From: Deinococcus arboris
GTDB lineage: Bacteria > Deinococcota > Deinococci > Deinococcales > Deinococcaceae
Reading direction: 5' to 3'
DNA length: 64,000 nt
Assembly: GCF_009755355.1 (NCBI RefSeq)
Contig: NZ_WQLB01000012.1
Span: 54,738-118,737 of the forward strand
Made by a program: the position numbers and the translations under genes. This document shows, in pieces, positions 13,389 through 27,165 of this stretch. Every line of letters starts with the position of its first letter. Position 1 is the first letter of the stretch. Under the pieces are notes generated by a model, which did not search any database, was not told where the DNA came from, and saw only the letters and a program-made list of their open reading frames with translations.

Positions 13389-14868
13389 ATGGACCCTGAA
13401 CGTCAACCCCGCCGAGCTGCGCGTGCTGGTCAGCGGCTTTCAGTCGTGGAGTGAAGCCGAGCTGCGCCCCCTGCAAGACACGCAGGCCGTGCCCCTGATG
13501 CGCTGGCGCCACGAACAGGGCCACGACCCCGGCTTTCTGCCCAGCGGGCAGGCGGGCGTGTGGCGCAGTCACACCGTGCTGGCGCTGGTGCGCCCGGACG
13601 GCAGCGGCTGGGTGGGCGGGGCCGGCGACGCCACGCAGACCTTTGTGGGCTGGGAAGCGCGCGCCAGCGGCGACCAGGTGACGGTGACCTGCACCCTGGA
13701 AGGACCAGAAGTACCTGTCCTGTGGGAAGAAACCTCAGATGTCACCGCCACCCTGGAGGCGCAGGCAGTCCGGCTGGGCCGCGCCATGCACGCCCGCACG
13801 CCTGCGCCGCTGCGCGTGTGGTGCTCGTGGTACTCGTACTACCGCGCCGTGACCCTGGACGCCATGCTGGACAATGCCCGGCGGGCCCGCGACCTGGGCC
13901 TGCCCTTTGAAGTCTTTCAGCTGGACGACGGCTTTCAGGCCGACCTGGGAGATTGGACAGAGCCCAGCGCCCACTTTGGCGGCCACGCCCGCGACCTGCC
14001 TGGCCCGCTCGGGGACCTGGGGTTTACGCCGGGCCTGTGGCTGGCGCCCTTTCTGGCCGCGCCGTCCTCGCGCCTCTTTGCCGAGCACCCCGACTGGATG
14101 CTGCGCGGCGAGGACGGCCAGCCGCTGCCTGTCGGCCACAACTGGGGCGGGGCGTATTACGCGCTCGACACCACGCACCCCGAGGTGCTGGCCTGGCTGC
14201 GCGATCTGGCGGCCACGGTGCGCGGCTGGGGCTACACCTACCTCAAGCTGGACTTCCTGTATGGCGCGGCGCTGCCCGGCGTGCGCCACAACCCGCAGGT
14301 GGGCCGCGCCCAGGCGTACCGGCAGGGCCTGCAAGCCCTGCGCGACGGGGCCGGACAGGACGCCTTCCTGCTGGGCTGCGGGGCGCCGCTGGCCCAGAGC
14401 ATTGGGCTGGTGGACGCCATGCGCACCGGGCCCGACGTGGCGCCCTTCTGGGATGAGGAGTCCCGGCGTGTGTGGCTGGGCGACGCCACTGGCCCCAGCG
14501 CCCGCAACGCCCTGCACACCGCCCTGTCGCGCTGGTATCAGCACCCCTGGTATCAGCCGGACCCCGACGTGGCCATCTGCCGCCGCGAACTGAGCCTGCT
14601 GAGCCACGAGGAGCGGGAAGCGGTGGCCGGCATGCTGGACGTAATCGGAGGCCTGCGCGCCAGCAGCGACCCGATTGCCCTGCTGGACGACGAGGGCCTG
14701 GCCCTGCTGCGCCGCTGCCTGACCATCAGCACGCCGGACCGGCCAGCGGCCCTGACCCAGAGTTTTGGCGGAGCCGTGACCCATTTTTCGCGCGGCACTT
14801 TTAACCTAGCAGACATGCGGCTCGGCGGCCTGGCCGCGCACAGCTACCGTAAAGGCCATCATGGCTGA
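13381..14868 (+). CDS. GH36 alpha-galactosidase
   Basis: A 495-residue family 36 enzyme, of the compact type similar in size to the Thermotoga enzyme. The catalytic nucleophile Asp291 lies in YLKLDFLYG and the acid/base Asp352 in [11 protein letters not shown], a spacing close to that of Thermotoga Gal[12 protein letters not shown] and [14 protein letters not shown] are family signatures. It removes alpha-1,6-galactose from melibiose or raffinose-type sugars in the cytoplasm. It overlaps bgaB-type GH42 by 8 nt upstream and galT by 8 nt downstream, so all three are coupled. Confidence 0.92.
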
Positions 14869-15979
14869 CCCCGCGCCGCCCACTGCCCTCTACGCCGCCG
14901 ACTGTGTCAAGCCGGACGGCCGCCCCCTGACCCTGTACGGCCTGGCCCCGGTGCGCGTGCGGGGGGCCATCCCCAGCCCCAGCCCCGACCCGGTGGACGC
15001 CCGCCCGGCCCTGCGCTGGCACCCGCTGCGCGGCGAGTGGGTCATGTACGCGGCGCACCGCATGGGCCGCACCTTCCTGCCGCCCCCTGAATACAACCCG
15101 CTGGCCCCCACCACAGACCCCCAGCACCCCACCGAGCTGCCGCAGGGTGACTACGACATCGCCGTCTTTGACAACCGGTTTCCCAGCCTGACCCTGACGG
15201 CCCCCGAGCCGCCTGCTGGCCCGGCGGGCACCCGCGCCGGGGTGGGGGCCTGCGAGGTCGTGGTGTTTAGCCAAAGCGCCCAGGGCCGCCTGTGCGACCT
15301 CCGGGACGAACAGGTGACCCTGCTGCTGTCGGTGTGGGCAGACCGCACAGCGCGCCTGGCGGCCACCGGGCAGATTCAGAGCGTGCTGGCCTTTGAAAAC
15401 CGGGGGGTCGAGGTCGGGGTGACCCTGCACCACCCCCACGGCCAGATTTATGCCTACGACCATATTCCGCCTGTACAGGCGCGGATGCTGGCCCAGACCG
15501 GCGCCTACCGCGCCCAGCACGGCCGGCCCTGGCTGGCCGATTTTGTGGCCGAAGAGCGCCAGAGCGGCGAGCGGCTGGTGCGGGACGACGGCCTGGCCCT
15601 CAGTGTGGTGCCGCCCTTTGCGCGCTACTCCTATGAAACCTGGGTGCTGCCCGCCCGCCCGGTGGGGCTGCTGTCGGACCTGAGCGGCGCCGAGCGAGCC
15701 AGCCTGGCGCGGGTGCTCAAAGACGCCCTGCTGCGCCTGGACGGCCTGTTTGGCGTGCGAATGCCCTACCTGCTGACGGTGCATCAGGCGCCGCTGGACG
15801 GTCCCCACCCCGAATTCCCACTGCACATTGAGCTGTATCCCTACCTGCGCGCCCCCGGCCGCATGAAATACCTGGCAGGCACCGAGCAGGGCGCGGGCGA
15901 GTTTGCCAACGACAAATTGCCCGAGGTCGCCGCCGCCGAACTGCGCGCTGTCAGCCCCAGCGCGGGAGAGGGCCTGTGA
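14861..15979 (+). CDS. galT: Galactose-1-phosphate uridylyltransferase
   Basis: A 372-residue GalT of the HIT superfamily. The active-site motif [10 protein letters not shown] carries the uridylylated His193. It exchanges UMP between UDP-glucose and galactose-1-phosphate in the Leloir pathway. [17 protein letters not shown] near the N-terminus and [13 protein letters not shown] near the C-terminus support a full-length gene. The start overlaps the end of the alpha-galactosidase gene. galE, which regenerates UDP-glucose, is not in this window. Confidence 0.95.
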   Translation: MADPAPPTALYAADCVKPDGRPLTLYGLAPVRVRGAIPSPSPDPVDARPALRWHPLRGEWVMYAAHRMGRTFLPPPEYNPLAPTTDPQHPTELPQGDYDIAVFDNRFPSLTLTAPEPPAGPAGTRAGVGACEVVVFSQSAQGRLCDLRDEQVTLLLSVWADRTARLAATGQIQSVLAFENRGVEVGVTLHHPHGQIYAYDHIPPVQARMLAQTGAYRAQHGRPWLADFVAEERQSGERLVRDDGLALSVVPPFARYSYETWVLPARPVGLLSDLSGAERASLARVLKDALLRLDGLFGVRMPYLLTVHQAPLDGPHPEFPLHIELYPYLRAPGRMKYLAGTEQGAGEFANDKLPEVAAAELRAVSPSAGEGL

Positions 15980-16103
15980 TACGCATCTCGCCTCTTGTGT
16001 TAACAAAGAAGGTCGCCGTTTTGCCAACTCCACGCCCGGAACCCGTGTCTCTTCTCGCTCCGTTCGGCTTCACCCATGTGCACACGGTTGAATCGGAGGC
16101 TGT

Positions 16104-17147
<1,044 letters not shown>

Positions 17148-17159
17148 GCTCGCCACAGC

Positions 17160-17203
17160 ACAGAGGGCGGCCCTGAGAAAGATTCATCAGGGCCGCCCTC
17201 TGT
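17160..17203. terminator. Bidirectional stem-loop between galK and a convergent small gene
   Basis: A perfect 17-bp inverted repeat with a 10-nt loop separates two convergent genes (left arm ACAGAGGGCGGCCCTGA). There is no T-run on either side, so termination may need a factor, or the structure may simply stabilise mRNA 3' ends. Confidence 0.75.
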
Positions 17204-17213
17204 CTACCGGTGT

Positions 17214-17417
17214 TCAGATTTCGCCGTCGTTGGTGTTGGTGTCGCGCTGGGGGTCTTTCTGGCGGTTGGGTTCCCCGTGCTGCACGCCAATATCGGGATT
17301 ACCGGGGCTGTCCTGCACCACGCCGCTGTCGTGATGGGGAATGTGGCGCAGGCTTTCGGCGTCACTGTGGTGTTCCTGCGGACGGTCGTTGGTTTCGTCG
17401 CTGCGGTGTCCAGTCAT
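17214..17417 (-). CDS. Small, highly hydrophilic hypothetical protein
   Basis: A 67-residue frame almost devoid of hydrophobic residues and rich in His, Asp, Asn, Gln and Pro, likely intrinsically disordered. It begins MTGHRSDETNDRPQEHHSD. TACCCT lies 6 nt before the ATG, the same leaderless promoter pattern as recognised genes, which is the main reason to call it real. The composition recalls hydrophilin-type desiccation proteins, but there is no specific motif. Confidence 0.55.
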   Translation of the reverse strand: MTGHRSDETNDRPQEHHSDAESLRHIPHHDSGVVQDSPGNPDIGVQHGEPNRQKDPQRDTNTNDGEI

Positions 17418-17892
17418 GGAGGCAGGGTAGGCAGGCGCAGGCGCGGGGACGTGTGCCCCGCGTCAAGAGGACTTGAGCAACAGGCTGAACATTTTCAAGG
17501 TTGTGACTGAAAAGTCCGTCCCACAAGTCCTTTTTCCGAAAGAAGTCTGAGTAGTGGGACAGGGCAGCGTCTCAGGCAGGTTTTCTCAAGCCTCCGCTTA
17601 TCACACATTGAAACCTGGGGCCGCGCCAGTAGTCAGGGAATCGGTCCAGCAGATGCCAGTAATCACGCTCTAAGGTTGATGGCTGCGTGATACGCACTCC
17701 AGCCTCATCCGAAAGATGTTTTGGCTGACTGAAAGCGGAGAGAGAGACGGATTTCTAGGCATCGGACTTCTAAAGCGTTCAAGGCGGGGAACACACAACG
17801 CCCTCCCAGGTGTTACGGAAATAGACGGCATCCGCCCGAGTGATGGGTCAAGAGCTTAGAGGCGGCTCCTCGTATGCTCTGATGCGTCAGCT

Positions 17893-17945
17893 CCGGCGAC
17901 TCGGTCTGCGGCAAGTCTGTGTTTCACAGGCCTGCCTGTCGCCGG
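17893..17945 (+). other. Structured element upstream of the pullulanase gene
   Basis: An outer perfect helix CCGGCGAC (17893-17900) / GTCGCCGG (17938-17945) encloses an inner hairpin CTGTG-TTT-CACAG (17917-17929), with further possible pairing of GGCA and TGCC. It lies about 100 nt upstream of the start codon. No known riboswitch class is recognised. Confidence 0.4.
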
Positions 17946-18034
17946 GCTGAGGCTCGGTGGGTTCAGGCTGAGGGGCTGCTTCCTTGTCTTTCTTGATTCG
18001 GCTTTCTACGGGTCTCTGCCCTTGGTGGAACCGC

Positions 18035-18040
18035 TACAAT
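18035..18040 (+). promoter_or_regulatory. -10 element of the pullulanase gene
   Basis: TACAAT ends 8 nt before the ATG at 18049, predicting a leaderless mRNA. If this is the only promoter, the structured element upstream would not be in the transcript. Confidence 0.7.
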
Positions 18041-18048
18041 TCCTGTAC

Positions 18049-21000
18049 ATGAAACGTCTTGCGACCCTTCTGACGGTCGCGCTGGCTGCCACGGCAGCGG
18101 CGCAAAACGCTTTGCCCGCCAACACCGCCCGCGTGCACTACCAGCGCACGGACGGCGCCTACGCAGACTGGGGCCTGCATGTCTGGGAAGACACTGCGGC
18201 GCAGGTCACCTGGGATAAACCGCTGGCCCAGACCGGCCGCGACGACTGGGGCGCCTACTACGACATTCCCCTGAAGCCCGGCGCGCAGAAGGTGGGCTTT
18301 CTGGTGCATAAGGGCGACACCAAAGACCCCGGCGCCGACCTCTGGTTTGACCTGAGCAGGGGGCGCGAGCTGTTTCTGAAATCGGGGGGCAGCAACGTGG
18401 CCTATGCGAAGGGAGAAGCCTTGACTGTGGACGCCACCAAAGCGCCTGTGGCGCAGGCTGCACCTGCTACGACTCCGGCCCCGGCCGCGCCGGCGGCCAC
18501 TGGAAGCACTCCCATTCCTCAGAACGTCCTGCGCGTGCGGTACGTGCGTCCCGACGGCAAATACGACGGCTGGGGGCTCCATGTCTGGGAGGACACCACG
18601 GCGGCGGTGGAATGGACCAAGCCGCTGGCCCAGACCGGCGTGGACGCGGGCGGCGCCTATTGGGACGTCCCCCTGAAAGCCGGCGCGGCCAAGGTGGGCT
18701 TTATCGTGCACAAGGGCGACGACAAGGACCCCGGCGCAGACCTGTTTGCCGACCTGAGTAAAGGGCGTGAAGTGACCGTGACCAGCGGCAAAGCCGACTT
18801 TGCCTACGGCGCCCCCGCCGCCCTGAGCGACCCACCCGTGCGCGCCGGGTTTGCCCGCATCAATTACTTCCGCCCCGATGGCAAATACGACGGCTGGGGC
18901 CTGCATGTCTGGGAAGACACCACCGCCAGCGTGGAGTGGACCAAACCGCTGACCCAGACGGGCACCAACAGCTTTGGTGCCTACTGGGACGTGCCGATGA
19001 AGACCGACTGGAAAAAACTGAATTTCATCGTCCACAAGGGCGACGAGAAAGACCCCGGCCCCGACATGACCCTAAGCAGCGAGCAAGGCAATCAGGCGTG
19101 GGTGGTCAGCGGCAAGACCGAGGTGTACACCACGCGCCCCGACACCAGCGTGCGCCAGGTGGGCGACCTGATGAAGCAGCAAGCCGTGATGCTCTCGCGG
19201 GACCTGGTGGCCGTAAAGCCCGAACTGGTGCAGCCCGGCGCCTTTCTGACCCTGCACGCTGCGAAGGACGCCAGCCTGAAACTGACCGCTGCCGGCGTGG
19301 ACGGTGGCGACAGCCTGACCCTGGAAGCGGTAGAGGGTGGCCTGACCGCCGCCCTGAAGGCCAAAGTGCCCTACCTCGCCAACTACGCCCTGCTGCGGGT
19401 GCGCCCCGAGGACCGCGCCCGCCTGCCCGAAGCGCTGCGCGGTCAGCTGGCCCTCTCCAGTGTGCTGCCCGACGGCACCGTGCTGGACGCCACCGGCGTA
19501 CAGACGGCCTGGGCTCTGGACGACCTGTTCACGGCTGCGGGCCCACTGGGCGTGACCTGGCAGGGCAACGTGCCCACCGTGCGGCTGTGGGCCCCCACGG
19601 CGCAGGACGTGAAGCTGCGCCTGAGCGCGATCGGCGCAAGCACCGAAACCACTGTGCCCATGACCCGCGACGCGCAGGGCGTGTGGACCGCCAAAGGTGC
19701 AGCCGGCTGGAAAGGCGGGAGCTACCGCTTTGAGGTCAAGGTCTTCGCACCCAGCACCGGCAAGGTGGAAACGAACCTCGTCACTGACCCCTATTCCGTG
19801 GCCCTCACGCGCAACAGCGCCCGCAGCGTCCTACTGGACCTGAACGACGCCGCCCTGAAGCCGCAGGGCTGGGACGCCCTGAAAAAACCCGCGCTGCGCA
19901 GTGCGGCCGACCTCAGCTTCTACGAATTGCACCTGCGCGACTTCAGCGCCGCCGACGCCACCGTGCCTGCCGCGCAGCGCGGCACCTATCTGGCCTTTAC
20001 ACAAGCCGCCAGCAGCGGTATGACGCACCTGAAGGCCCTGGCCGACGCGGGCCTGAAAGCCGTTCACCTGCTGCCCACCTTTGACATCGCCACCATCAAT
20101 GAGGACAAGGGGCAGTGGAAGACGCCCGGCGACCTGAGCCGGTTTGCGCCGAACAGTGACGAGCAGCAAAAGGCTGTTGCGGCCGTCAGAGACGCTGATC
20201 CCTACAACTGGGGCTACGACCCCTACCACTACATGGTCCCCGAAGGCAGCTACGCCGTGAACCCGGACCAGCGCACCCTGGAATACCGCCGCATGGTGGC
20301 CGCCCTGAACGGCGCCGGGCTGCGGGTGGTGCAGGACGTGGTGTTTAACCACACGGCCGCCAGCGGGCAGGCCGAGCGCTCGGTGCTGGACAAGATCGTG
20401 CCCGGTTACTACCACCGTCTGAATGTCAACGGCGGCGTAGAGAACTCCACATGCTGCGCTAACACCGCCACTGAACACACCATGATGCGCAAACTCATGG
20501 TGGACACGCTGGTCCTGATGGCCCGCGCCTACAAAGTAGACGGCTTCCGCTTTGACCTGATGGGCCACCACCTCGTGAGCGACCTGCAGGCGGCCCGCGC
20601 AGCCCTGGACGCCCTGACCGTGCAAAAAGACGGCGTGGACGGCAAGGCCATTTACCTGTATGGCGAGGGCTGGGACTTTGGCGAGGTGGCCGCCGGGGCG
20701 CGCGGCAAGAACGCCACGCAGCTGAACCTGTTCGGGCAGGGCGTCGGCACCTTCAATGACCGCCTGCGCGACGCGGTGCGCGGCGGCAATCCCTTTGGGG
20801 GCCTTCAGGAGCAGGGCTTTGCCACGGGCGCCTTCGTGCTGCCCAATGGCCTGCCGGGCGGCGCCGACAAGGCCAAAGCCCTGGCCCTGGCCGACCTGGT
20901 GCGCCTGGGCCTGACGGGCAACCTGCGCGACTACCGCCTGACGAACGCGTCGGGCCAGACCGTCACCGGGGCGGGCCTGAAGTACGGCGACGCCCCCGCT

Positions 21001-21750
21001 GGCTACGCCGCCAGCCCGCGCGAGGCCATCACCTATGTCAGCGCCCACGACAACCAGACGCTGTACGACGCGGTGCTGCTGAAAGCTCCGGCGAATGCCA
21101 CCCCCGCCCAGCGCACCCGCATGCAGAATCTGGCCAACAGTGTGGTGCTGCTGGGCCAGGGCCTGCCGTTTTCCTATGCTGGCGACGAGATTCTGCGTTC
21201 CAAGAGCTTCGATACCGACAGCTACAACTCGGGCGACTGGTTCAACACCCTGGATTTCACCCGCGCCTCGAACGGCTTTGGCAAGGGCTTGCCGTCCGCC
21301 GAAAAGAATGCAGCGAACTGGGACCTGTACCGCCCACTGCTGGGCAACACGGCCCTGAAGCCGGGCGCTGCCGAGATCGGACGCGCCTTTGACCACTACC
21401 GGGAGATGCTGCGCGTGCGCTACTCCAGCACCCTGTTCCGCATGGATACGGCGGCGCAGGTGGGACAGGGCCTGACCTTCCTGAACGTGGGACCGAACCA
21501 GACGCCGGGCGTGATCGCCATGAAGCTGAGTGGAGCGGTAAATGCCACCAACCCGTACCGCACTGTCGTCGTGGTCTTCAATGCCAGCGACCAGAGCGTG
21601 ACCCTGCAAGACGCCGCGCTCTCGGGCCTGAACCTGAGCCTGCATCCGGTGCTAGCCGCCAGCACCGACGCAACCGTCAAAACCAGCAAGGCCAGCGGCA
21701 ATAGCGTGACGGTGCCGGCCCTGACCACGGCGGTGTTCGTCGGGAAATGA
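18049..21750 (+). CDS. pulA: Secreted pullulanase with three CBM41 modules
   Basis: This 1233-residue exported debranching enzyme starts with a signal peptide ([19 protein letters not shown]). Three PUD/CBM41 starch-binding repeats follow at about residues 23-120, 160-255 and 265-362, each with a [14 protein letters not shown] core. A CBM48-like segment ([18 protein letters not shown]) precedes a GH13 catalytic domain with YNWGYDP (near 717), nucleophile Asp836 in GFRFDLMG, acid/base Glu873 in YGEGWDFGE and Asp1001 in SAHDNQ. It cleaves alpha-1,6 links in pullulan or glycogen-like polymers outside the cell. The start is set by the signal peptide and the TACAAT box. Repeats 2 and 3 are the most alike, suggesting recent duplication. 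Confidence 0.93.
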   Translation: MKRLATLLTVALAATAAAQNALPANTARVHYQRTDGAYADWGLHVWEDTAAQVTWDKPLAQTGRDDWGAYYDIPLKPGAQKVGFLVHKGDTKDPGADLWFDLSRGRELFLKSGGSNVAYAKGEALTVDATKAPVAQAAPATTPAPAAPAATGSTPIPQNVLRVRYVRPDGKYDGWGLHVWEDTTAAVEWTKPLAQTGVDAGGAYWDVPLKAGAAKVGFIVHKGDDKDPGADLFADLSKGREVTVTSGKADFAYGAPAALSDPPVRAGFARINYFRPDGKYDGWGLHVWEDTTASVEWTKPLTQTGTNSFGAYWDVPMKTDWKKLNFIVHKGDEKDPGPDMTLSSEQGNQAWVVSGKTEVYTTRPDTSVRQVGDLMKQQAVMLSRDLVAVKPELVQPGAFLTLHAAKDASLKLTAAGVDGGDSLTLEAVEGGLTAALKAKVPYLANYALLRVRPEDRARLPEALRGQLALSSVLPDGTVLDATGVQTAWALDDLFTAAGPLGVTWQGNVPTVRLWAPTAQDVKLRLSAIGASTETTVPMTRDAQGVWTAKGAAGWKGGSYRFEVKVFAPSTGKVETNLVTDPYSVALTRNSARSVLLDLNDAALKPQGWDALKKPALRSAADLSFYELHLRDFSAADATVPAAQRGTYLAFTQAASSGMTHLKALADAGLKAVHLLPTFDIATINEDKGQWKTPGDLSRFAPNSDEQQKAVAAVRDADPYNWGYDPYHYMVPEGSYAVNPDQRTLEYRRMVAALNGAGLRVVQDVVFNHTAASGQAERSVLDKIVPGYYHRLNVNGGVENSTCCANTATEHTMMRKLMVDTLVLMARAYKVDGFRFDLMGHHLVSDLQAARAALDALTVQKDGVDGKAIYLYGEGWDFGEVAAGARGKNATQLNLFGQGVGTFNDRLRDAVRGGNPFGGLQEQGFATGAFVLPNGLPGGADKAKALALADLVRLGLTGNLRDYRLTNASGQTVTGAGLKYGDAPAGYAASPREAITYVSAHDNQTLYDAVLLKAPANATPAQRTRMQNLANSVVLLGQGLPFSYAGDEILRSKSFDTDSYNSGDWFNTLDFTRASNGFGKGLPSAEKNAANWDLYRPLLGNTALKPGAAEIGRAFDHYREMLRVRYSSTLFRMDTAAQVGQGLTFLNVGPNQTPGVIAMKLSGAVNATNPYRTVVVVFNASDQSVTLQDAALSGLNLSLHPVLAASTDATVKTSKASGNSVTVPALTTAVFVGK

Positions 21751-21842
21751 GAAGAGGCTTGAGCGCGCGAGGTTTCGAATATTTCTTGTTGTGGCACAAA
21801 TGCTGCACCAGAGCGAGGAAATGCGAGCGCTAAGATAACTAC

Positions 21843-22124
21843 ATGAATGAAACGGCTGAGACCGAACCCTTCTTGGGACGAGTCTCGGCCGTCTTCCCTA
21901 TGTCCGCCATGACAGGCTTGATTCTGGTATTTGAGCAGTGGACGGGGCACCTTCAATCTGGCGACCAAATCAGTATTCATTGGGACGAACACCGCTCAGA
22001 GCAGCACATGGTCAGAGATCTCCATTTCGCCCTACTGCCGCCACAAGACTTATGTATCCTTCTGCGCCCAGTAGCTGATCTTCAGGATGTCGTGGGTGCA
22101 ACGGTCAAAGGTCTTCCACGTTGA
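21843..22124 (+). CDS. Small protein resembling translation-factor GTPase domain II
   Basis: A 93-residue protein without signal peptide. The segments PFLGRVSAVF, GHLQSGDQISIHW and LCILLRPVADLQDVVGATV line up with the beta-barrel domain II of EF-Tu (PFxxxIEDVF, GxxxxGDEVxI, VGxLLRGIxxxDIxRGxVL). No G domain is present. TAAGAT lies 6 nt before the ATG, supporting expression. Such stand-alone barrels have no established function; the resemblance is by eye and needs a profile search. Confidence 0.6.
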   Translation: MNETAETEPFLGRVSAVFPMSAMTGLILVFEQWTGHLQSGDQISIHWDEHRSEQHMVRDLHFALLPPQDLCILLRPVADLQDVVGATVKGLPR

Positions 22125-22258
22125 CTACCAAAGCTGTGACACAGGTATACAGCACGTCAAGCCCTTCCCGACCAAGCTGAGCCGAGCGCAAAAGAGGTTC
22201 ACCTAGGCTGCTTTCCGACCCCGCGCCTGAGCGGCATTCCTTCGTTATGCTGCCGCCC

Positions 22259-23209
22259 ATGACCCACTCTCCCCTGCCCGTGATTCTGGACGGTGACCCT
22301 GGCCTGGACGACGCCGTGGCCTGGCTGCTGGCGCTGGCCAGTCCTGAAAACCTGACCGTACTGGGCGTGACCACTGTGCACGGCAATGTGGCCCTGCCGC
22401 TGACCACCCGTAATGCTGGGGTGACGCTGGCACTGGCCGGCGAGGCGGGGCAGAAGGTGCCCGTCTACGCTGGCGCCGACCGACCCCTGGTGCGCCCACC
22501 GCTGAGCGCCGCAGCGGTTCACGGCGACACCGGCCTCCCCGCCAAGCACCTGCCTGAGCCGGGGCGTGACCCCGAAGCGGAACATGCCGCCCTGTTCATC
22601 ATCCGCACGGTGAGGGAGCGGCCCGGCGAGGTCACCCTTATTCCCACCGGCCCTCTGACCAACGTGGCCCTGGCGCTGCGCCTGGCCCCGGACATCGCGC
22701 CCCTTCTCCGTGAGATCGTGTGGATGGGCGGAAGCACCGCGCAGGGCAACCGCACCCCCGCCGCCGAATTCAACGCCCTGGCCGACCCCCACGCCGCGCA
22801 GATCGTCTTTGAAGCGGGCGTGCCTCTGAAGATGGTGGGCCTGAACGTGACCATGCAGTGCATCGCCACACCAGAGCGGGTGGCGGCCCTGCGCGCCCTG
22901 GGCAACCAGGCCGGGGCCGTGTGCGCCGAGCTGCTGACCTTTTACGCGGCGGTGTACCAGCGCCGCTACGGCCTCAGCGGGGGCGCCCTGCACGACCCGC
23001 TGGCCGTCGCCGCCGCTCTGCGCCCTGACCTGCTCACCTGGCACCCCATGAACGTGCAGGTCGAGACCGAAGAGGGCCTGAACCTGGGCCGCACCGTCTG
23101 CGACCTGTACGGCGTGACCGCCCAGCCCGCCAATGCCCAGGTGGCGGTGGGCGTGCGGGATGACGAGTTTTTCGAGCTGCTCCTGGAGCGCATCGGGCGG
23201 CTGCCCTAG
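22259..23209 (+). CDS. Inosine-uridine-preferring nucleoside hydrolase family protein
   Basis: This 316-residue enzyme has the DGDPGLDDAVAWLLAL signature, whose aspartates bind the catalytic calcium, plus LTLIPTGPLTN-like and LHDPLAVAAAL segments typical of the family. It hydrolyses the N-glycosidic bond of nucleosides to ribose and base; substrate preference cannot be read. An ATG at 22247 is rejected as start because it lies inside the TATGCT -10 box (22246-22251), which is 7 nt before the ATG at 22259. Confidence 0.9.
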   Translation: MTHSPLPVILDGDPGLDDAVAWLLALASPENLTVLGVTTVHGNVALPLTTRNAGVTLALAGEAGQKVPVYAGADRPLVRPPLSAAAVHGDTGLPAKHLPEPGRDPEAEHAALFIIRTVRERPGEVTLIPTGPLTNVALALRLAPDIAPLLREIVWMGGSTAQGNRTPAAEFNALADPHAAQIVFEAGVPLKMVGLNVTMQCIATPERVAALRALGNQAGAVCAELLTFYAAVYQRRYGLSGGALHDPLAVAAALRPDLLTWHPMNVQVETEEGLNLGRTVCDLYGVTAQPANAQVAVGVRDDEFFELLLERIGRLP

Positions 23210-23264
23210 GCAGAGGGCGGTGCGCGGTTGACCGTTGTTGCCGCGTCCCGCGCACCGCTTCTCG

Positions 23265-23657
23265 CTACCCAATCTCCACCTCTTCCCCACCCGGCAGCCG
23301 GTACGCCCGCAGGGTCCCCCCGGCCACATCGGCAATCAGGTAGGGCACGGGGTAGGCGGCGAGTGCCTGGTCACTCAGGCTGGGCCGCGCCGGGCCGCGC
23401 GGATGGCTGTGATAGAGCCCCACGAGTTCCAGGCCCTCAGCCTCCATGGCCCGCAGGGCACGCAGCAGGTGACCGGGATCGGCCAGATACGCCCGCTCGG
23501 GCTGCGGGTCAATGTTGGGCAGCGGGTAGAGGGTGCGGGCTTCCCAGCCTCCGTGGAGGCGCACGCCGCCCAGGGCGCCCACGCACTCGCGCGGGGCCTC
23601 CTGCCGGGCGTGACGCCACAGCTCGCGGTGCAGGGCCGGGGGCAGCAGGAGGCTCAC
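23265..23657 (-). CDS. JAMM/MPN+ metallopeptidase-like protein
   Basis: This 130-residue single-domain JAB1/MPN+ protein has the zinc motif complete: Glu in [12 protein letters not shown], then HSHP with the downstream Ser and Asp in [15 protein letters not shown]. Bacterial relatives process ubiquitin-like sulfur carriers (MoaD/ThiS type) or act in cysteine synthesis, but no partner is adjacent. The start is GTG at 23657 with TAGAAT 6 nt upstream. It is divergent from ftsK, with the two start sites only 83 nt apart. Confidence 0.88.
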   Translation of the reverse strand: MSLLLPPALHRELWRHARQEAPRECVGALGGVRLHGGWEARTLYPLPNIDPQPERAYLADPGHLLRALRAMEAEGLELVGLYHSHPRGPARPSLSDQALAAYPVPYLIADVAGGTLRAYRLPGGEEVEIG

Positions 23658-23727
23658 GCCGGCATTCTAGGTCAGTCAGGGGCCGGGAACGCCGTGCTGG
23701 CGGGCAATTGCGCGCCCCGCTTTGGGG

Positions 23728-23733
23728 TACACT
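23728..23733 (+). promoter_or_regulatory. -10 element of ftsK
   Basis: TACACT ends 7 nt before the ATG at 23741, indicating a leaderless transcript and fixing the start. Confidence 0.65.
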
Positions 23734-23740
23734 GCCCGCT

Positions 23741-26977
<3,237 letters not shown>

Positions 26978-27033
26978 ACGAAGGAGAGCGCACAAATCTC
27001 AACAAAACCTTTAGGTCATTAGCCCTCTATGAG

Positions 27034-27059
27034 AGGTGGCATAACAGGGCCGCCTTTTT
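27034..27059 (+). terminator. Rho-independent terminator of ftsK
   Basis: AGGTGGC and GCCGCCT pair (one G-U) around an 8-nt loop and are followed by five T residues. Confidence 0.85.
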
Positions 27060-27109
27060 CGTTTATGTCCCTTGTTTGAAAGCTTCCTAAAGTTGCTTTT
27101 GGGGGCGAC

Positions 27110-27138
27110 TTGGTGAACATTAGGGGCCGGATTAGCAG
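27110..27138 (+). promoter_or_regulatory. Promoter of the fasciclin gene
   Basis: TTGGTG (27110-27115) and TAGCAG (27133-27138) have a 17-nt spacer. This leaves a short leader with a Shine-Dalgarno before the ATG. Confidence 0.5.
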
Positions 27139-27165
27139 TTCAAATTTCCCCCCGAGGTGAACTCC

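Larger units (their letters stand above)
17418..18048. other. 631-bp intergenic region without a recognised gene
   Basis: Base composition is lower in GC than the flanking genes. I see no open frame with good codon use on either strand. It holds a dyad GTCCCAC (17518-17524) / GTGGGAC (17554-17560), and near the right end a compact folded element described separately. It may include a decayed element or a long regulatory leader for the pullulanase. Confidence 0.5.

Noticed and set aside
22247..22258. ATG at 22247 as start of the nucleoside hydrolase
   Set aside because: It lies within the TATGCT promoter box; the ATG at 22259 has the correct leaderless spacing.
23228..23740. N-terminal extension of FtsK by 171 codons
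   Set aside because: The extension overlaps the divergent JAMM gene, is Arg/Gly/Ala shadow sequence, and the -10 box supports 23741.
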